DNA of 64,000 nucleotides from Oscillatoria sp. FACHB-1407 (GTDB lineage Bacteria; Cyanobacteriota; Cyanobacteriia; Elainellales; Elainellaceae): NCBI RefSeq assembly GCF_014697545.1, contig NZ_JACJSA010000003.1, forward strand, positions 186,001-250,000. Reading direction: 5' to 3'. Made by a program: the position numbers and the translations under genes. The notes below the pieces were generated by a model. That model did no database searches. It was given only the letters and a program-made list of their open reading frames with translations, and had not been told where the DNA came from. How positions within the stretch are numbered: the first letter of the stretch is position 1; every line of letters begins with the position of its first letter. Positions 10,991 to 19,062 of the stretch are shown in pieces.

Positions 10991-12046
10991 TCAAGTTATC
11001 GTCTGCCTCACCAGGGTTGCCAAACGTTCTGCGCTGTCGGGAATGGCTAATTTTCCGGCGGCTTCGGTCATGGTTTGTAGCTTTTCGGGCGATCGCAGCA
11101 AGTTCAGTACCTTCTCTTGTAGCTTGGTTGCGGTCAAGTCTGCCTGACGATAAACACAGGCAGCCCCAGCAGCGGCAAAAACAGCTGCGTTGTAAGTTTG
11201 GTGGTCATCCGCTGCAAAGGGATAGGGAATCAAAATCGAGGGAGTTTGAGTCACTGCAATTTCGGTCAGACTGCCTGCTCCGGCTCGACTGAGCACCAGG
11301 TTAGCTCGCTGTAACAGCCCTGCCATATTGTTATAAAAAGGGAGTGCTAGATAGTGGGGATGGCTCAAGCTTTTCACATCAGGGTCATTTTCTCCCGTTA
11401 GATGCACTAACCAGATGCCTTCTTCGAGCCAGGCAGGGGCAGCTTGCCGCACGAACTGATTAACCGCAACGGCTCCCTGACTGCCACCGACGACAACCAA
11501 CAGTGGCACCCCTTCTGGAATGGGGAGGTCGCTGAGACTAGCTTGATGAAGACTCCGAAACTGCGATCGCACAGGAGTCCCAACACAAACACTACGGGCA
11601 CTTCTCAAGTAAGCGGCAGACGCTTCAAACCCCAATGCCACAACGCTACACCACGGGCTTAACCATCGCGTTACCTTACCAGGAAAGGCATTTGACTCAT
11701 GCAAAATGGCGGGCAATCCCAGCGATCGCGCCGCCAAAATAGCCGGAGCCGCAATATAGCCCCCAGTTGTGAACACCCCTTGAAATTGCCCTTGCTTGAG
11801 CAGTTGCCGCACTTCAAAAATCGACCCAACCAGCCGACTAAAAATTCGCAGGGTTCCTAAGCCAAACCGTTGCTGAAAGCCCTCAACGGCGATCGTATGA
11901 AGGGGGTATTGGCTCGGTACTAAACGGGTTTCGAGGCGATCGGGCACCCCCAGCCATTCAATTTGGTAATCCGGTAGTTGCTCAGCGGTGGCGATCGCCG
12001 GAAATAAGTGTCCCCCTGTGCCACTCGCTGCAATCAGTAATTTCAT
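10991..12046 (-). CDS. murG: UDP-GlcNAc:undecaprenyl-pyrophosphoryl-MurNAc-pentapeptide transferase
   Basis: 351 aa GT28 glycosyltransferase. The N-terminal loop GTGGHLFPAIATAEQL, the second glycine loop GGSQGAVAVN, and the C-terminal donor-site segments SRAGAGSLTEI and PSILIPYPFAADDHQ are all present. MurG adds GlcNAc to lipid I to make lipid II on the inner face of the plasma membrane. It stands alone here, outside a dcw cluster, as is common in cyanobacteria. It is full length and starts at ATG 12046. Confidence 0.97.
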   Translation of the reverse strand: MKLLIAASGTGGHLFPAIATAEQLPDYQIEWLGVPDRLETRLVPSQYPLHTIAVEGFQQRFGLGTLRIFSRLVGSIFEVRQLLKQGQFQGVFTTGGYIAAPAILAARSLGLPAILHESNAFPGKVTRWLSPWCSVVALGFEASAAYLRSARSVCVGTPVRSQFRSLHQASLSDLPIPEGVPLLVVVGGSQGAVAVNQFVRQAAPAWLEEGIWLVHLTGENDPDVKSLSHPHYLALPFYNNMAGLLQRANLVLSRAGAGSLTEIAVTQTPSILIPYPFAADDHQTYNAAVFAAAGAACVYRQADLTATKLQEKVLNLLRSPEKLQTMTEAAGKLAIPDSAERLATLVRQTIT

Positions 12047-12312
12047 GCGTTCCCCGTCCCCTGTTGTCCTGCTGGTAAGCCTCTTACAACCCGTTTAGGA
12101 TTTCTATATTGGCACTCCCAAGATAATTCAGGTTAACCTATTAGTCACGACTGGTCATGTCTACGTTGAGTCAAGACATGTATCAGTTCGCGATCGCAAC
12201 CCTCTTATGTGAGCTACCCTGCCTATTATCTGCCTAATTTTTGACTTTGATTCGCCCTCGCCTCGATAATCGCTTGCCCTATTCGTCAACCCTTCAACCC
12301 CCGCTCATAGAC

Positions 12313-13095
12313 ATGCTCCGATCGGTTACTTGCTTCTTATCATCCCTCTTGTTTGGTATCGTGCTCACTGGTGGATCGGTTGCCCAGGCTCAAACCGAAA
12401 GCTCTAACGCTCCACCCCCCGAAGTTGCAACGACTGTCGCTCAAATCGATGCAGCTGCGAATCAGCGAAACCTGGACGGGGTGATGCAATTTTTTGGTCG
12501 CAACTTTGTCCATGCGGATGGGTTGACTCGGAGCCGCTATGAGGACGCATTGCAAGATTTGTGGGAGCGATATCCCGTATTGACCTATCAAACCGAAATC
12601 AATACCTGGCAACAAGAGGGAGCAGCGATTGTCTATGAAACGACAACCACGATTACAGGTACCCAGGTGATTAATGGGCAAGACTTTGCGTTGAACTCGA
12701 CCATGCGATCGCGCCAACGGTTAGAAAATGGACGGATTGTTCGTCAGGAGACCCTATCTGAGCAAAGCCGAGTTACGACTGGTGAAAATCCACCTACGGT
12801 TGATATGCAGCTTCCAGAACAGGTGATGATTGGGCGTAGCTTTAACTTTGATGCGATCGTTCAGGAACCGCTGGGAACTCGCTTGCTGCTGGGTAGTGCG
12901 ATCGAGGAACCAATTAATACAAATCAATATTTCACTGCTGCACCTGTTGATTTAGAACTGCTCTCTGCGGGTGGTCTGTTTAAGGTGGGTCGCGCTCCTG
13001 CCCTGCCGGATAGTCGCTGGATTTCAGCCGTTATCATTCGTGAAGACGGCATTACACTTGAAACCCGTCGATTACGGGTGGTGGGTCGTGAATAG
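12313..13095 (+). CDS. Exported protein with NTF2/SnoaL-like domain
   Basis: About 260 aa from ATG 12313; a TTG 24 codons earlier keeps the frame open but would bury the signal peptide. Residues 1-26 form a signal sequence (LSSLLFGIVLTGGSVAQAQ, cleavage near AQA). The mature part begins with a SnoaL/NTF2-like fold: VAQIDAAANQRNLDGVMQFF, then YETTTTITG and MRSRQRLENGRIVRQETL. A C-terminal half, after about residue 150, resembles nothing I recognise. It probably acts in the periplasm; ligand unknown. It is transcribed toward ndhL but 174 nt away. Confidence 0.8.
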   Translation: MLRSVTCFLSSLLFGIVLTGGSVAQAQTESSNAPPPEVATTVAQIDAAANQRNLDGVMQFFGRNFVHADGLTRSRYEDALQDLWERYPVLTYQTEINTWQQEGAAIVYETTTTITGTQVINGQDFALNSTMRSRQRLENGRIVRQETLSEQSRVTTGENPPTVDMQLPEQVMIGRSFNFDAIVQEPLGTRLLLGSAIEEPINTNQYFTAAPVDLELLSAGGLFKVGRAPALPDSRWISAVIIREDGITLETRRLRVVGRE

Positions 13096-13269
13096 TTTGG
13101 GGATGGGCATGATTCGCAAATGTAGATAGTGCTGTGAGTTGGAAAAACCTCTATGCTTGACCCAAAAACACGGTTACATCATCAGTCCCTTAAGACGATA
13201 AGATCAAATAAAGTTTTGTAGCCTCCCTGTTGGTGGCTACCTCTACAGTCCTGTTGAGCGATTAGACTT

Positions 13270-13491
13270 ATGCCTATTCCCCTGACTCTTCTGTTATATG
13301 TCATCTTGGGTGGAACCTATCTCGTCGTTCTGCCAGCTCTGACCTTCTTTTATCTCAGAGGTCGCTGGTATACTGCCAGTTCTGTAGAGCGTCTATTGAT
13401 GTACTTTTTAGTATTTCTCTTGTTCCCAGGTCTGGCATTGTTGTCTCCCTTCCTCAACTTCCGTCCTCAGCGGCGACAGTTGCCCTCCTAA
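13270..13491 (+). CDS. ndhL: NAD(P)H-quinone oxidoreductase subunit L
   Basis: 73 aa with two membrane helices (about 5-28 and 41-60) and the family sequence YLRGRWYTASSVERLLMYFLVFLLFPG ending APF-like SPFLNFRPQRRQ. NdhL is the small membrane subunit of NDH-1 in cyanobacteria and plastids, first found through an inorganic-carbon-transport mutant (ictA). It heads a short block with the DUF3007 gene and trpA; this order is common in cyanobacteria. Confidence 0.95.
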   Translation: MPIPLTLLLYVILGGTYLVVLPALTFFYLRGRWYTASSVERLLMYFLVFLLFPGLALLSPFLNFRPQRRQLPS

Positions 13492-13566
13492 TTCCCAGGT
13501 CGAACAGATTGCGAGGATGTCTGGACGGCATTCAGGTTGGTTGCAGTACATGTTAGATGAGTTGGA

Positions 13567-13896
13567 ATGCGGCGCATTGATGTAATTGGTATTGGTCTTG
13601 GTATTTTCATAGCAGGCGGAGTCGTCTACGGGTTCTTCAAAGCAGTTGGGCTAGATAGCGTCGATGCTGGAATCTGGAGTCAGGTGATTTTGGTCGGAGG
13701 ATTGGTGGGTTGGCTGCTCACCTATCTGTTTCGCGCAGTGACCCAAAATATGACCTATAATCAACAACTCAAAGACTATGAAGATGCCGTGCTGCAAAAA
13801 CGGCTCGAAGAGATGACCCCCGAAGAACTCGCTGCACTTCAAGCCGAAGTTGAGCAAGAAAAACGGGCACTGAAGCAAACAAAGGATGAAGGATGA
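13567..13896 (+). CDS. DUF3007 membrane protein
   Basis: 109 aa. Two hydrophobic segments (about 6-25 and 36-56) are followed by a charged coiled-coil tail ([29 protein letters not shown]). It matches the cyanobacterial and plastid DUF3007 family, found between ndhL and trpA in many genomes. That location suggests a thylakoid or NDH-related role, but this is inference. Its TGA overlaps the trpA ATG by 4 nt (ATGA), so trpA translation is coupled to it. Confidence 0.9.
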   Translation: MRRIDVIGIGLGIFIAGGVVYGFFKAVGLDSVDAGIWSQVILVGGLVGWLLTYLFRAVTQNMTYNQQLKDYEDAVLQKRLEEMTPEELAALQAEVEQEKRALKQTKDEG

Positions 13897-14690
13897 TTTC
13901 TGTTTCTGACTGCATGGAAAAACTGCGCGATCGCGGTCAGTGCGCGTTGATTCCCTTCATTACGGCTGGTGATCCTGATTTAGACACAACTGCCAAGGCA
14001 TTGCAAATTCTTGACCGCAATGGAGCAGACTTGATTGAGTTGGGTGTTCCTTACTCGGATCCACTAGCGGATGGACCCGTTATTCAAGCGGCAGCAACGC
14101 GCGCGCTGCAACGGGGTACCAAGTTAGAGCATGTGTTGGAGATGCTGCGTTCAGTTCGTGACCAGATCGCAGCCCCTATAATTCTGTTTACCTATTACAA
14201 TCCCATCCTCAATCGCGGCTTTGAAACCTTCTTTCAAGACATTGTTGCTGCCGGGGTCAATGGTTTGGTCGTGCCTGATCTGCCTCTAGAGGAGGTAGAG
14301 GGGCTGTTGCGTCACGCGACCAAGGCAGGCGTCGAAGTGATTTTATTGGTAGCTCCAACCAGTTCAAAAGAGCGAATTGGGGCGATCGCCACCCAATCTC
14401 AAGGATTCATCTATTTGGTCAGCGTCACCGGAGTAACGGGTATGCGAACCCAGGTTGGCAATCGGGTTCAAGAACTGCTGATGGAGTTACGCAGTGTTAG
14501 CGACAAACCCGTTGGGGTTGGTTTTGGCATTTCTCAGCCAGAGCAAGCGCGACAAGTGATGGAATGGGGAGCCGATGCGGTGATTGTCGGCAGTGCCTTT
14601 GTTAAACGCATGGCAGAGGGTAGCCCTACTGAAGGGCTAAAGGCGATCGAAACTTTTTGTCGCAGTCTAAAGGCAGCTATTTCAGAGTAG
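13893..14690 (+). CDS. trpA: Tryptophan synthase alpha chain
   Basis: 265 aa TIM barrel. It has [12 protein letters not shown], the active-site block [26 protein letters not shown] (with the catalytic Glu and Asp), and phosphate-binding GFGIS and VIVGSAFV. It converts indole-3-glycerol phosphate to indole, passed to TrpB. The start overlaps the DUF3007 stop by 4 nt. No other trp genes are nearby, as is typical for the dispersed trp genes of cyanobacteria. Confidence 0.98.
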   Translation: MISVSDCMEKLRDRGQCALIPFITAGDPDLDTTAKALQILDRNGADLIELGVPYSDPLADGPVIQAAATRALQRGTKLEHVLEMLRSVRDQIAAPIILFTYYNPILNRGFETFFQDIVAAGVNGLVVPDLPLEEVEGLLRHATKAGVEVILLVAPTSSKERIGAIATQSQGFIYLVSVTGVTGMRTQVGNRVQELLMELRSVSDKPVGVGFGISQPEQARQVMEWGADAVIVGSAFVKRMAEGSPTEGLKAIETFCRSLKAAISE

Positions 14691-14759
14691 GGACGAAGCA
14701 TTCTAGAGAATTAGTGTTGCAAGTGAGCCACGTTTTCTACAAATGTTTTGCCCCTGCGA

Positions 14760-15464
14760 TTAATTTAGAAAAGGCTGATTAGCGATCGCATCCAGACCGA
14801 CTGATCGCAATAAAGTCGTCCACTGAGTGGCGACGTCGGGGTCGCGGGGTTGGCTCTGGCGCAAAATAGCCAGACTGTTGAGTGCGTCGTACCAGATGCC
14901 CGATTGGGCAAACAGGGTAGCGCGATCGCCCGCCGGGGTGCTAGCCAGTTGATTGGTTAAGTTGGCGGGAGGGGCAATTCGCTGAATCCACCCCTCGGCA
15001 AAAATATCACCAGAGCGATCGCCAGGGTCACAGATGAGCGAAAAGTACCAGTGGTAATCTTTTCCAACTTCTAGATCAGGCGCATCAGCTTGATCCTTCA
15101 ACGAAAACGCCATAATGCCAGGGTTGCCGCTGAGTTGGAAGGTCGTTCGATAGACCTCATTGTCCTCGGCATCCAACAGCACAAACTCTGCCAAAGGGCT
15201 ATTGGTGGGGGGAACATGCCAATAAAACGTGGGACGAGCTTCTAGTGTGGTGCCAAAGTTTGTATTGGGAATTAAGGCAATCAGCGGGGGTTCACCTCGG
15301 AGGCAGTTTCCACGAGTTCCGCCCCCTTCTCGTCGTCCTGGCGCGCCCCGATCGGGTGGAATATACTCTTGAGCCATTGCCCCCAGGGGGAAACCACTCA
15401 ACAACACAATCGATAGCAGCAGATGCGTAGCAACCTGAAGATTGCGAGAAGAACGATGAGACAT
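14760..15464 (-). CDS. DUF928 exported protein, copy 1
   Basis: 234 aa. An N-terminal signal peptide (LLLSIVLLSGFPLGAMAQ) is followed by the DUF928 hallmark PDRGAPGRREGGGTRGNC. The central beta-rich part carries FYWHVP, YRTTF and VGKDYHWYFSLICDPGDRS, and the end GIWYDALNSLAILR. The family is restricted largely to cyanobacteria, with unknown function. The periplasmic or outer-membrane location follows from the signal peptide. A second copy lies 50 nt upstream on the same strand, so the pair is a tandem duplication and probably one transcript. Confidence 0.88.
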   Translation of the reverse strand: MSHRSSRNLQVATHLLLSIVLLSGFPLGAMAQEYIPPDRGAPGRREGGGTRGNCLRGEPPLIALIPNTNFGTTLEARPTFYWHVPPTNSPLAEFVLLDAEDNEVYRTTFQLSGNPGIMAFSLKDQADAPDLEVGKDYHWYFSLICDPGDRSGDIFAEGWIQRIAPPANLTNQLASTPAGDRATLFAQSGIWYDALNSLAILRQSQPRDPDVATQWTTLLRSVGLDAIANQPFLN

Positions 15465-15514
15465 GACGATTTCAAGGGGGCGAATGGTTCAACAATGCTT
15501 AAACCGAGCCAAAA

Positions 15515-16300
15515 CTACTGCTCTAAATTGGGGGTCTGGCTACTCTGGCTGAGATTGATTCGCTCAATGGGAGTTTCACGAGTAATGTGAACTAAGCCGA
15601 CTGAATTTAACAAATTGACCCACTGAGAGGCAGGAACCGGACCACCCGTTTGAGAACGGAGTGTTGCAAGACTACTGATCGCATCGTACCAGATTCCCTG
15701 CTGGGCGTAGATAGTTGGACGTTGCTCTAAGCTTGCCTGCTGTAGCTCGGACTGTAAGGTTGTACTGGGTTCGATACGCTGAATCCAACTGTCTACTACA
15801 ACATCAGCGGAGCGATCGCTCATTTCGCAAATGAGCGCAAAACTCCAGTGATAATTCTTACCCACTTCGAGGGGAGGGAGATTGGCGTTAGCTGGTAGAC
15901 TCAGGCTCATAATGCCCGATGTTCTTGCCGTTTGGAAGGTGGCTTTATACAACTCGTTATCGTCTTCATCACTTAAGATAAACTCAGCGGCAACGGCGTT
16001 TTCAGCGTAGAACTGAGGTACGTAGACAAAGAATGTGGGGTAGTTGGTTGAGGTGTAGCCGAAGTTTTGGGCAGGCACCAGAGCGGTGAGGCGATCGGTT
16101 GAAGAAATTGTAGAGTCACTGCGCCAGCAGCCTCGCGTACCGCCTCCTTCGCGTCGTCCTGGTAACCCGATATCCGTCGGAGGGTTGTAGGTCTGTGCGA
16201 TGGCAGCCAATGGTAAGCCACCCAAGATCGTGCCTAAGATAAGCGCAACATGTAGGACTACACGGTAGGACAGGTTGAGAGGAGGGATAGGTCGAGACAT
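15515..16300 (-). CDS. DUF928 exported protein, copy 2
   Basis: 261 aa paralogue of the next gene downstream. The signal peptide (VALILGTILGGLPLAAIAQ), the PGRREGGGTRGCW motif, the VGKNYHWSFALICEMSDRS block and GIWYDAISSLATLR align along the full length. It differs by a longer loop after GGGTRG (SDSTISSTDRL) and a C-terminal extension (RINLSQSSQTPNLEQ). It is the first gene of the pair. The CHASE2 cyclase gene is encoded upstream on the same strand, 316 nt away, which is suggestive company because DUF928 genes often sit near CHASE2 proteins. Confidence 0.87.
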   Translation of the reverse strand: MSRPIPPLNLSYRVVLHVALILGTILGGLPLAAIAQTYNPPTDIGLPGRREGGGTRGCWRSDSTISSTDRLTALVPAQNFGYTSTNYPTFFVYVPQFYAENAVAAEFILSDEDDNELYKATFQTARTSGIMSLSLPANANLPPLEVGKNYHWSFALICEMSDRSADVVVDSWIQRIEPSTTLQSELQQASLEQRPTIYAQQGIWYDAISSLATLRSQTGGPVPASQWVNLLNSVGLVHITRETPIERINLSQSSQTPNLEQ

Positions 16301-16616
16301 ACTTAGTCGATCCTTGGTGATTGAAATAAATCTGTGAAAGAGGGAGGGTTTTATGGGCTCAAAGGCTTGATCACAGCTGCCATGAAGGATATACGGCTGA
16401 AGATGACTGAGCCCAAGTGAGTTGAATGATGGTAGGCAATTGCACTAAACCGTGGTTCAGGCGATCGCGTCAAAAGCTATAGCTTGGTCAGAAAGCTTAG
16501 GACAAAGGCAATGGGTCAAACACTGATTCTGGGAGAGCTTTCCGACTCGCCTTCGCCCCATCGAATGTGGCTACAGCTATACCAGGATGAATGCAACAGT
16601 AAATGCCCCTACGGAT
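16301..16616. other. Intergenic gap between DUF928 pair and cyclase
   Basis: 316 bases. Probably the leader/promoter of the DUF928 pair. It holds one HIP1-like GCGATCGCG near 16460 and a perfect 12-bp palindrome AAGCTATAGCTT at 16474-16485. No gene is supported; a plus-strand frame here runs into the cyclase antisense. Confidence 0.35.
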
Positions 16617-18692
16617 CTATAGATTCACCGTGTTTGCTTTTGTTTCCGCTTGAGTTAGAGAACTTTCTGGCTCATTTTCAAGGACGTAATGGGCGATTTG
16701 AATGGCAGGGGTAGGCATGTGAGAGACAACCCGGTAGACATTCACCAGTTGTTGTTTTCCTTTGAGTGCCATGGGGCCCCACGACTCAACGTGAAACGCA
16801 TTATGCAGGTAATCTAACGTTTCCTGTGCAATCAACACACGACAGGCATCGGGTTGTCTGTCTTTAGCACAGCTTTCCAAACGAGAGGCAATGTTGACAC
16901 TGTCACCAATGACCCCATATTCCATCCGATCTTTGCCACCGAGGCTGCCCACGACAATTTCTCCGGTGAAGATGCCTACCCGCATCTGCACGGCCTTTAA
17001 GCCCCGCTGTTGCCAGTCTTGATTGAGTTGTTGCAGGCGATCGCCCATTGCCATTGCACATGCCACCGCTTGATAGGCATCTTGAGCAATTTCCTCATCG
17101 CTGACTCGCGGAATCGGCACTCCAAACACCGCTAACAACCCATCTCCGGTGAATTTATTGACAATCCCATGGTGGCTTTGAATTGCCTGAGTCATGGCTT
17201 CCAGGTATTCATTGAGCCAATCTAGCAACGCCTCTGGGGTCATTTGCTCTGCGACTGTACTGAAATCTTTGATATCGGTAAACAGCATGGTGGCAACTAG
17301 CTTTTGCCCCGGCAATTTGCCCGATTGCAAGAGGCGATCGCGCGATGCCCACAGCGCATTGGCAATTTCTGGCGAGGTGTTTTGCCCCAATAGCGTCATC
17401 ACCATTTGTTGTTGGCGTTGTGCCTGTTGTGCCCGATAGGTCAGGGTTGTTCCTGCGGCGGCTAGCATCCCCACCATAGGGGTAACCAACGGCACCCAGC
17501 CTTGCAACATCAAAATGGCGAAACACGACCCCGATAACAACACCAGGAGGCGCACCATACCAAACCCCAGGGTAATTGGGTGCCGCACCCGCCAGACAAA
17601 AGCACTTCCGGCGATCGCCCATCCCAAGATCCACACATTCTCTGCCCAATCTGCCCAAAACCACATGAGAGGGCGTTGATCCACCGCTGCACTCAGAATC
17701 TGGCTCACCTTTTGAGCATGAACTTCTACCCCAGGCATTTGATGGTTACGTTCTGCACTGGCACTAAATGGGGTGTAGAACAGATCCTTGCCACTCACAG
17801 CGGTTGTGCCGATCAGGACAATCTTGTCTCTAATCCAGGTTGGGTCAACCTGATCATAAAGGACTTGAGTAAACGTAACCTGTCGGGCAATATTGCGGTT
17901 TGAGCGGTAGTTGAGCAAAACTTGATAGCCACCTGCATCATTGTGCTGATAGCCACCCGGATCTTCCCCCAACGGCACAAACACGGCATCTCCCATTTGC
18001 ATATAGGTTGCATCAATGGAACTGGGTTTTGGAGCGATGCCACTGGCTCTAAGATATTGAGTCGCTACCCGCAGAGAAAAGGAGAAATAGATTTTGCCCT
18101 CCATACTGGCAAACATCAGGTTGCGACGGATGATGCCATCTGCATCGATCGGCAGGTCATTAAACCCAATGCGCTCCGGAGGGATGTTGGGTGGAGGGGG
18201 CACGCTCCGCTGCCCCTCGTTGCTGAGTTTGGTGATGACCACAATGTTGGAATCCTGGAGGCGATCGCCCAACATAGCGTTACCGGGTGGTTGGGGCACA
18301 TCTCGGTAGAGGTCAAGCCCAATGACTTGTGGACGGTGCTCTTGCAGATTACCGAGAACGGTTGCCAGATCCTGATCGGAGGGAGTAGCCCGCCGCAGGC
18401 TTTGAAGATCTTCCTCGGTAATTGCTACGATGAGAAGCCGTGGGTCAGCCCCTTGATCAGGGCGTAGACGCACCAAACGGTCATAGGCTCTCAGTTCTAA
18501 CGGTTCTAGCCAACCGACCTGTTTCACCGCCATGACTAAACCCGTAATAGTCAAACTAAAAGCAAGTACCGCTTTTAGCCCAGGAACAAGGGTGGGTTGA
18601 ATCGTGGTATGCCAATGCTGATAAAGCTGGCGAAGTCGCTGAAAGCTCACAGATGCCTCTGAGGATAGGGTTGCGTGTAAAGAAATGAGCAA
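16617..18692 (-). CDS. CHASE2 sensor - class III adenylate cyclase
   Basis: 691 aa from TTG 18692; GTG at 18650 with AGAGG just upstream is an alternative start. It has an N-terminal membrane helix (about 38-56), an extracytoplasmic CHASE2 domain (about 60-340), then two or three helices (352-420). A class III cyclase domain fills 460-660. The metal Asps D473 (FTDIKDF) and D517 (GDG), the ATP-specifying Lys K513 (NKFTGD) and the transition-state N600/R604 (VNIASRL) are all present. It should therefore make cAMP in response to an unknown periplasmic cue. It faces the DUF928 pair. Confidence 0.93.
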   Translation of the reverse strand: MLISLHATLSSEASVSFQRLRQLYQHWHTTIQPTLVPGLKAVLAFSLTITGLVMAVKQVGWLEPLELRAYDRLVRLRPDQGADPRLLIVAITEEDLQSLRRATPSDQDLATVLGNLQEHRPQVIGLDLYRDVPQPPGNAMLGDRLQDSNIVVITKLSNEGQRSVPPPPNIPPERIGFNDLPIDADGIIRRNLMFASMEGKIYFSFSLRVATQYLRASGIAPKPSSIDATYMQMGDAVFVPLGEDPGGYQHNDAGGYQVLLNYRSNRNIARQVTFTQVLYDQVDPTWIRDKIVLIGTTAVSGKDLFYTPFSASAERNHQMPGVEVHAQKVSQILSAAVDQRPLMWFWADWAENVWILGWAIAGSAFVWRVRHPITLGFGMVRLLVLLSGSCFAILMLQGWVPLVTPMVGMLAAAGTTLTYRAQQAQRQQQMVMTLLGQNTSPEIANALWASRDRLLQSGKLPGQKLVATMLFTDIKDFSTVAEQMTPEALLDWLNEYLEAMTQAIQSHHGIVNKFTGDGLLAVFGVPIPRVSDEEIAQDAYQAVACAMAMGDRLQQLNQDWQQRGLKAVQMRVGIFTGEIVVGSLGGKDRMEYGVIGDSVNIASRLESCAKDRQPDACRVLIAQETLDYLHNAFHVESWGPMALKGKQQLVNVYRVVSHMPTPAIQIAHYVLENEPESSLTQAETKANTVNL

Positions 18693-19062
18693 TTGCTCTG
18701 GGCTTATTCAACAGGGCGATTGCACGATGCTGAACAGCTCCGGTGGTAGATTGGCACCCAAAACCTGCAAATAGACACGTTGGCTTGTGTTGGAATGATC
18801 GAATGCCCCCTACAAATAGCTCTTGGAGATATAGCAGCAGGGATAGGGGTTAGGTGGGGTGCAGGGTCAAACCCCCAAATGGAGGCGATACCTACACTCC
18901 TTCTAATTCCAGTTCTTTAAGCCCTGTGGCTACAGCTATCGAGAGGATATAGAGGGCTAAATAGGATGTTCTTTTAGGGTGAGGGGTTAGACCCCCCATT
19001 CATATCTATTCCTATTTTTAACATCCTCATCCGCTTAATATGGGAAACTTTGCAATCAGAAT
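18693..19062. other. Intergenic region with G-rich hairpin repeats
   Basis: 370 bases, between the ClC gene end and the cyclase start (both minus). It contains G/C-rich inverted segments such as GGGGTTAGACCCC near 18985-18997 and GGGTCAAACCC near 18866, which look like interspersed small repeats. The cyclase promoter should lie near 18700-18760. I see no gene. Confidence 0.4.

Noticed and set aside
12241-12312. TTG start for the NTF2-like exported protein
   Set aside because: It would put 24 residues before a clean signal peptide that begins at ATG 12313.
16484-16714. 76-aa plus-strand frame
   Set aside because: Runs antisense into the cyclase gene and shows no protein features.
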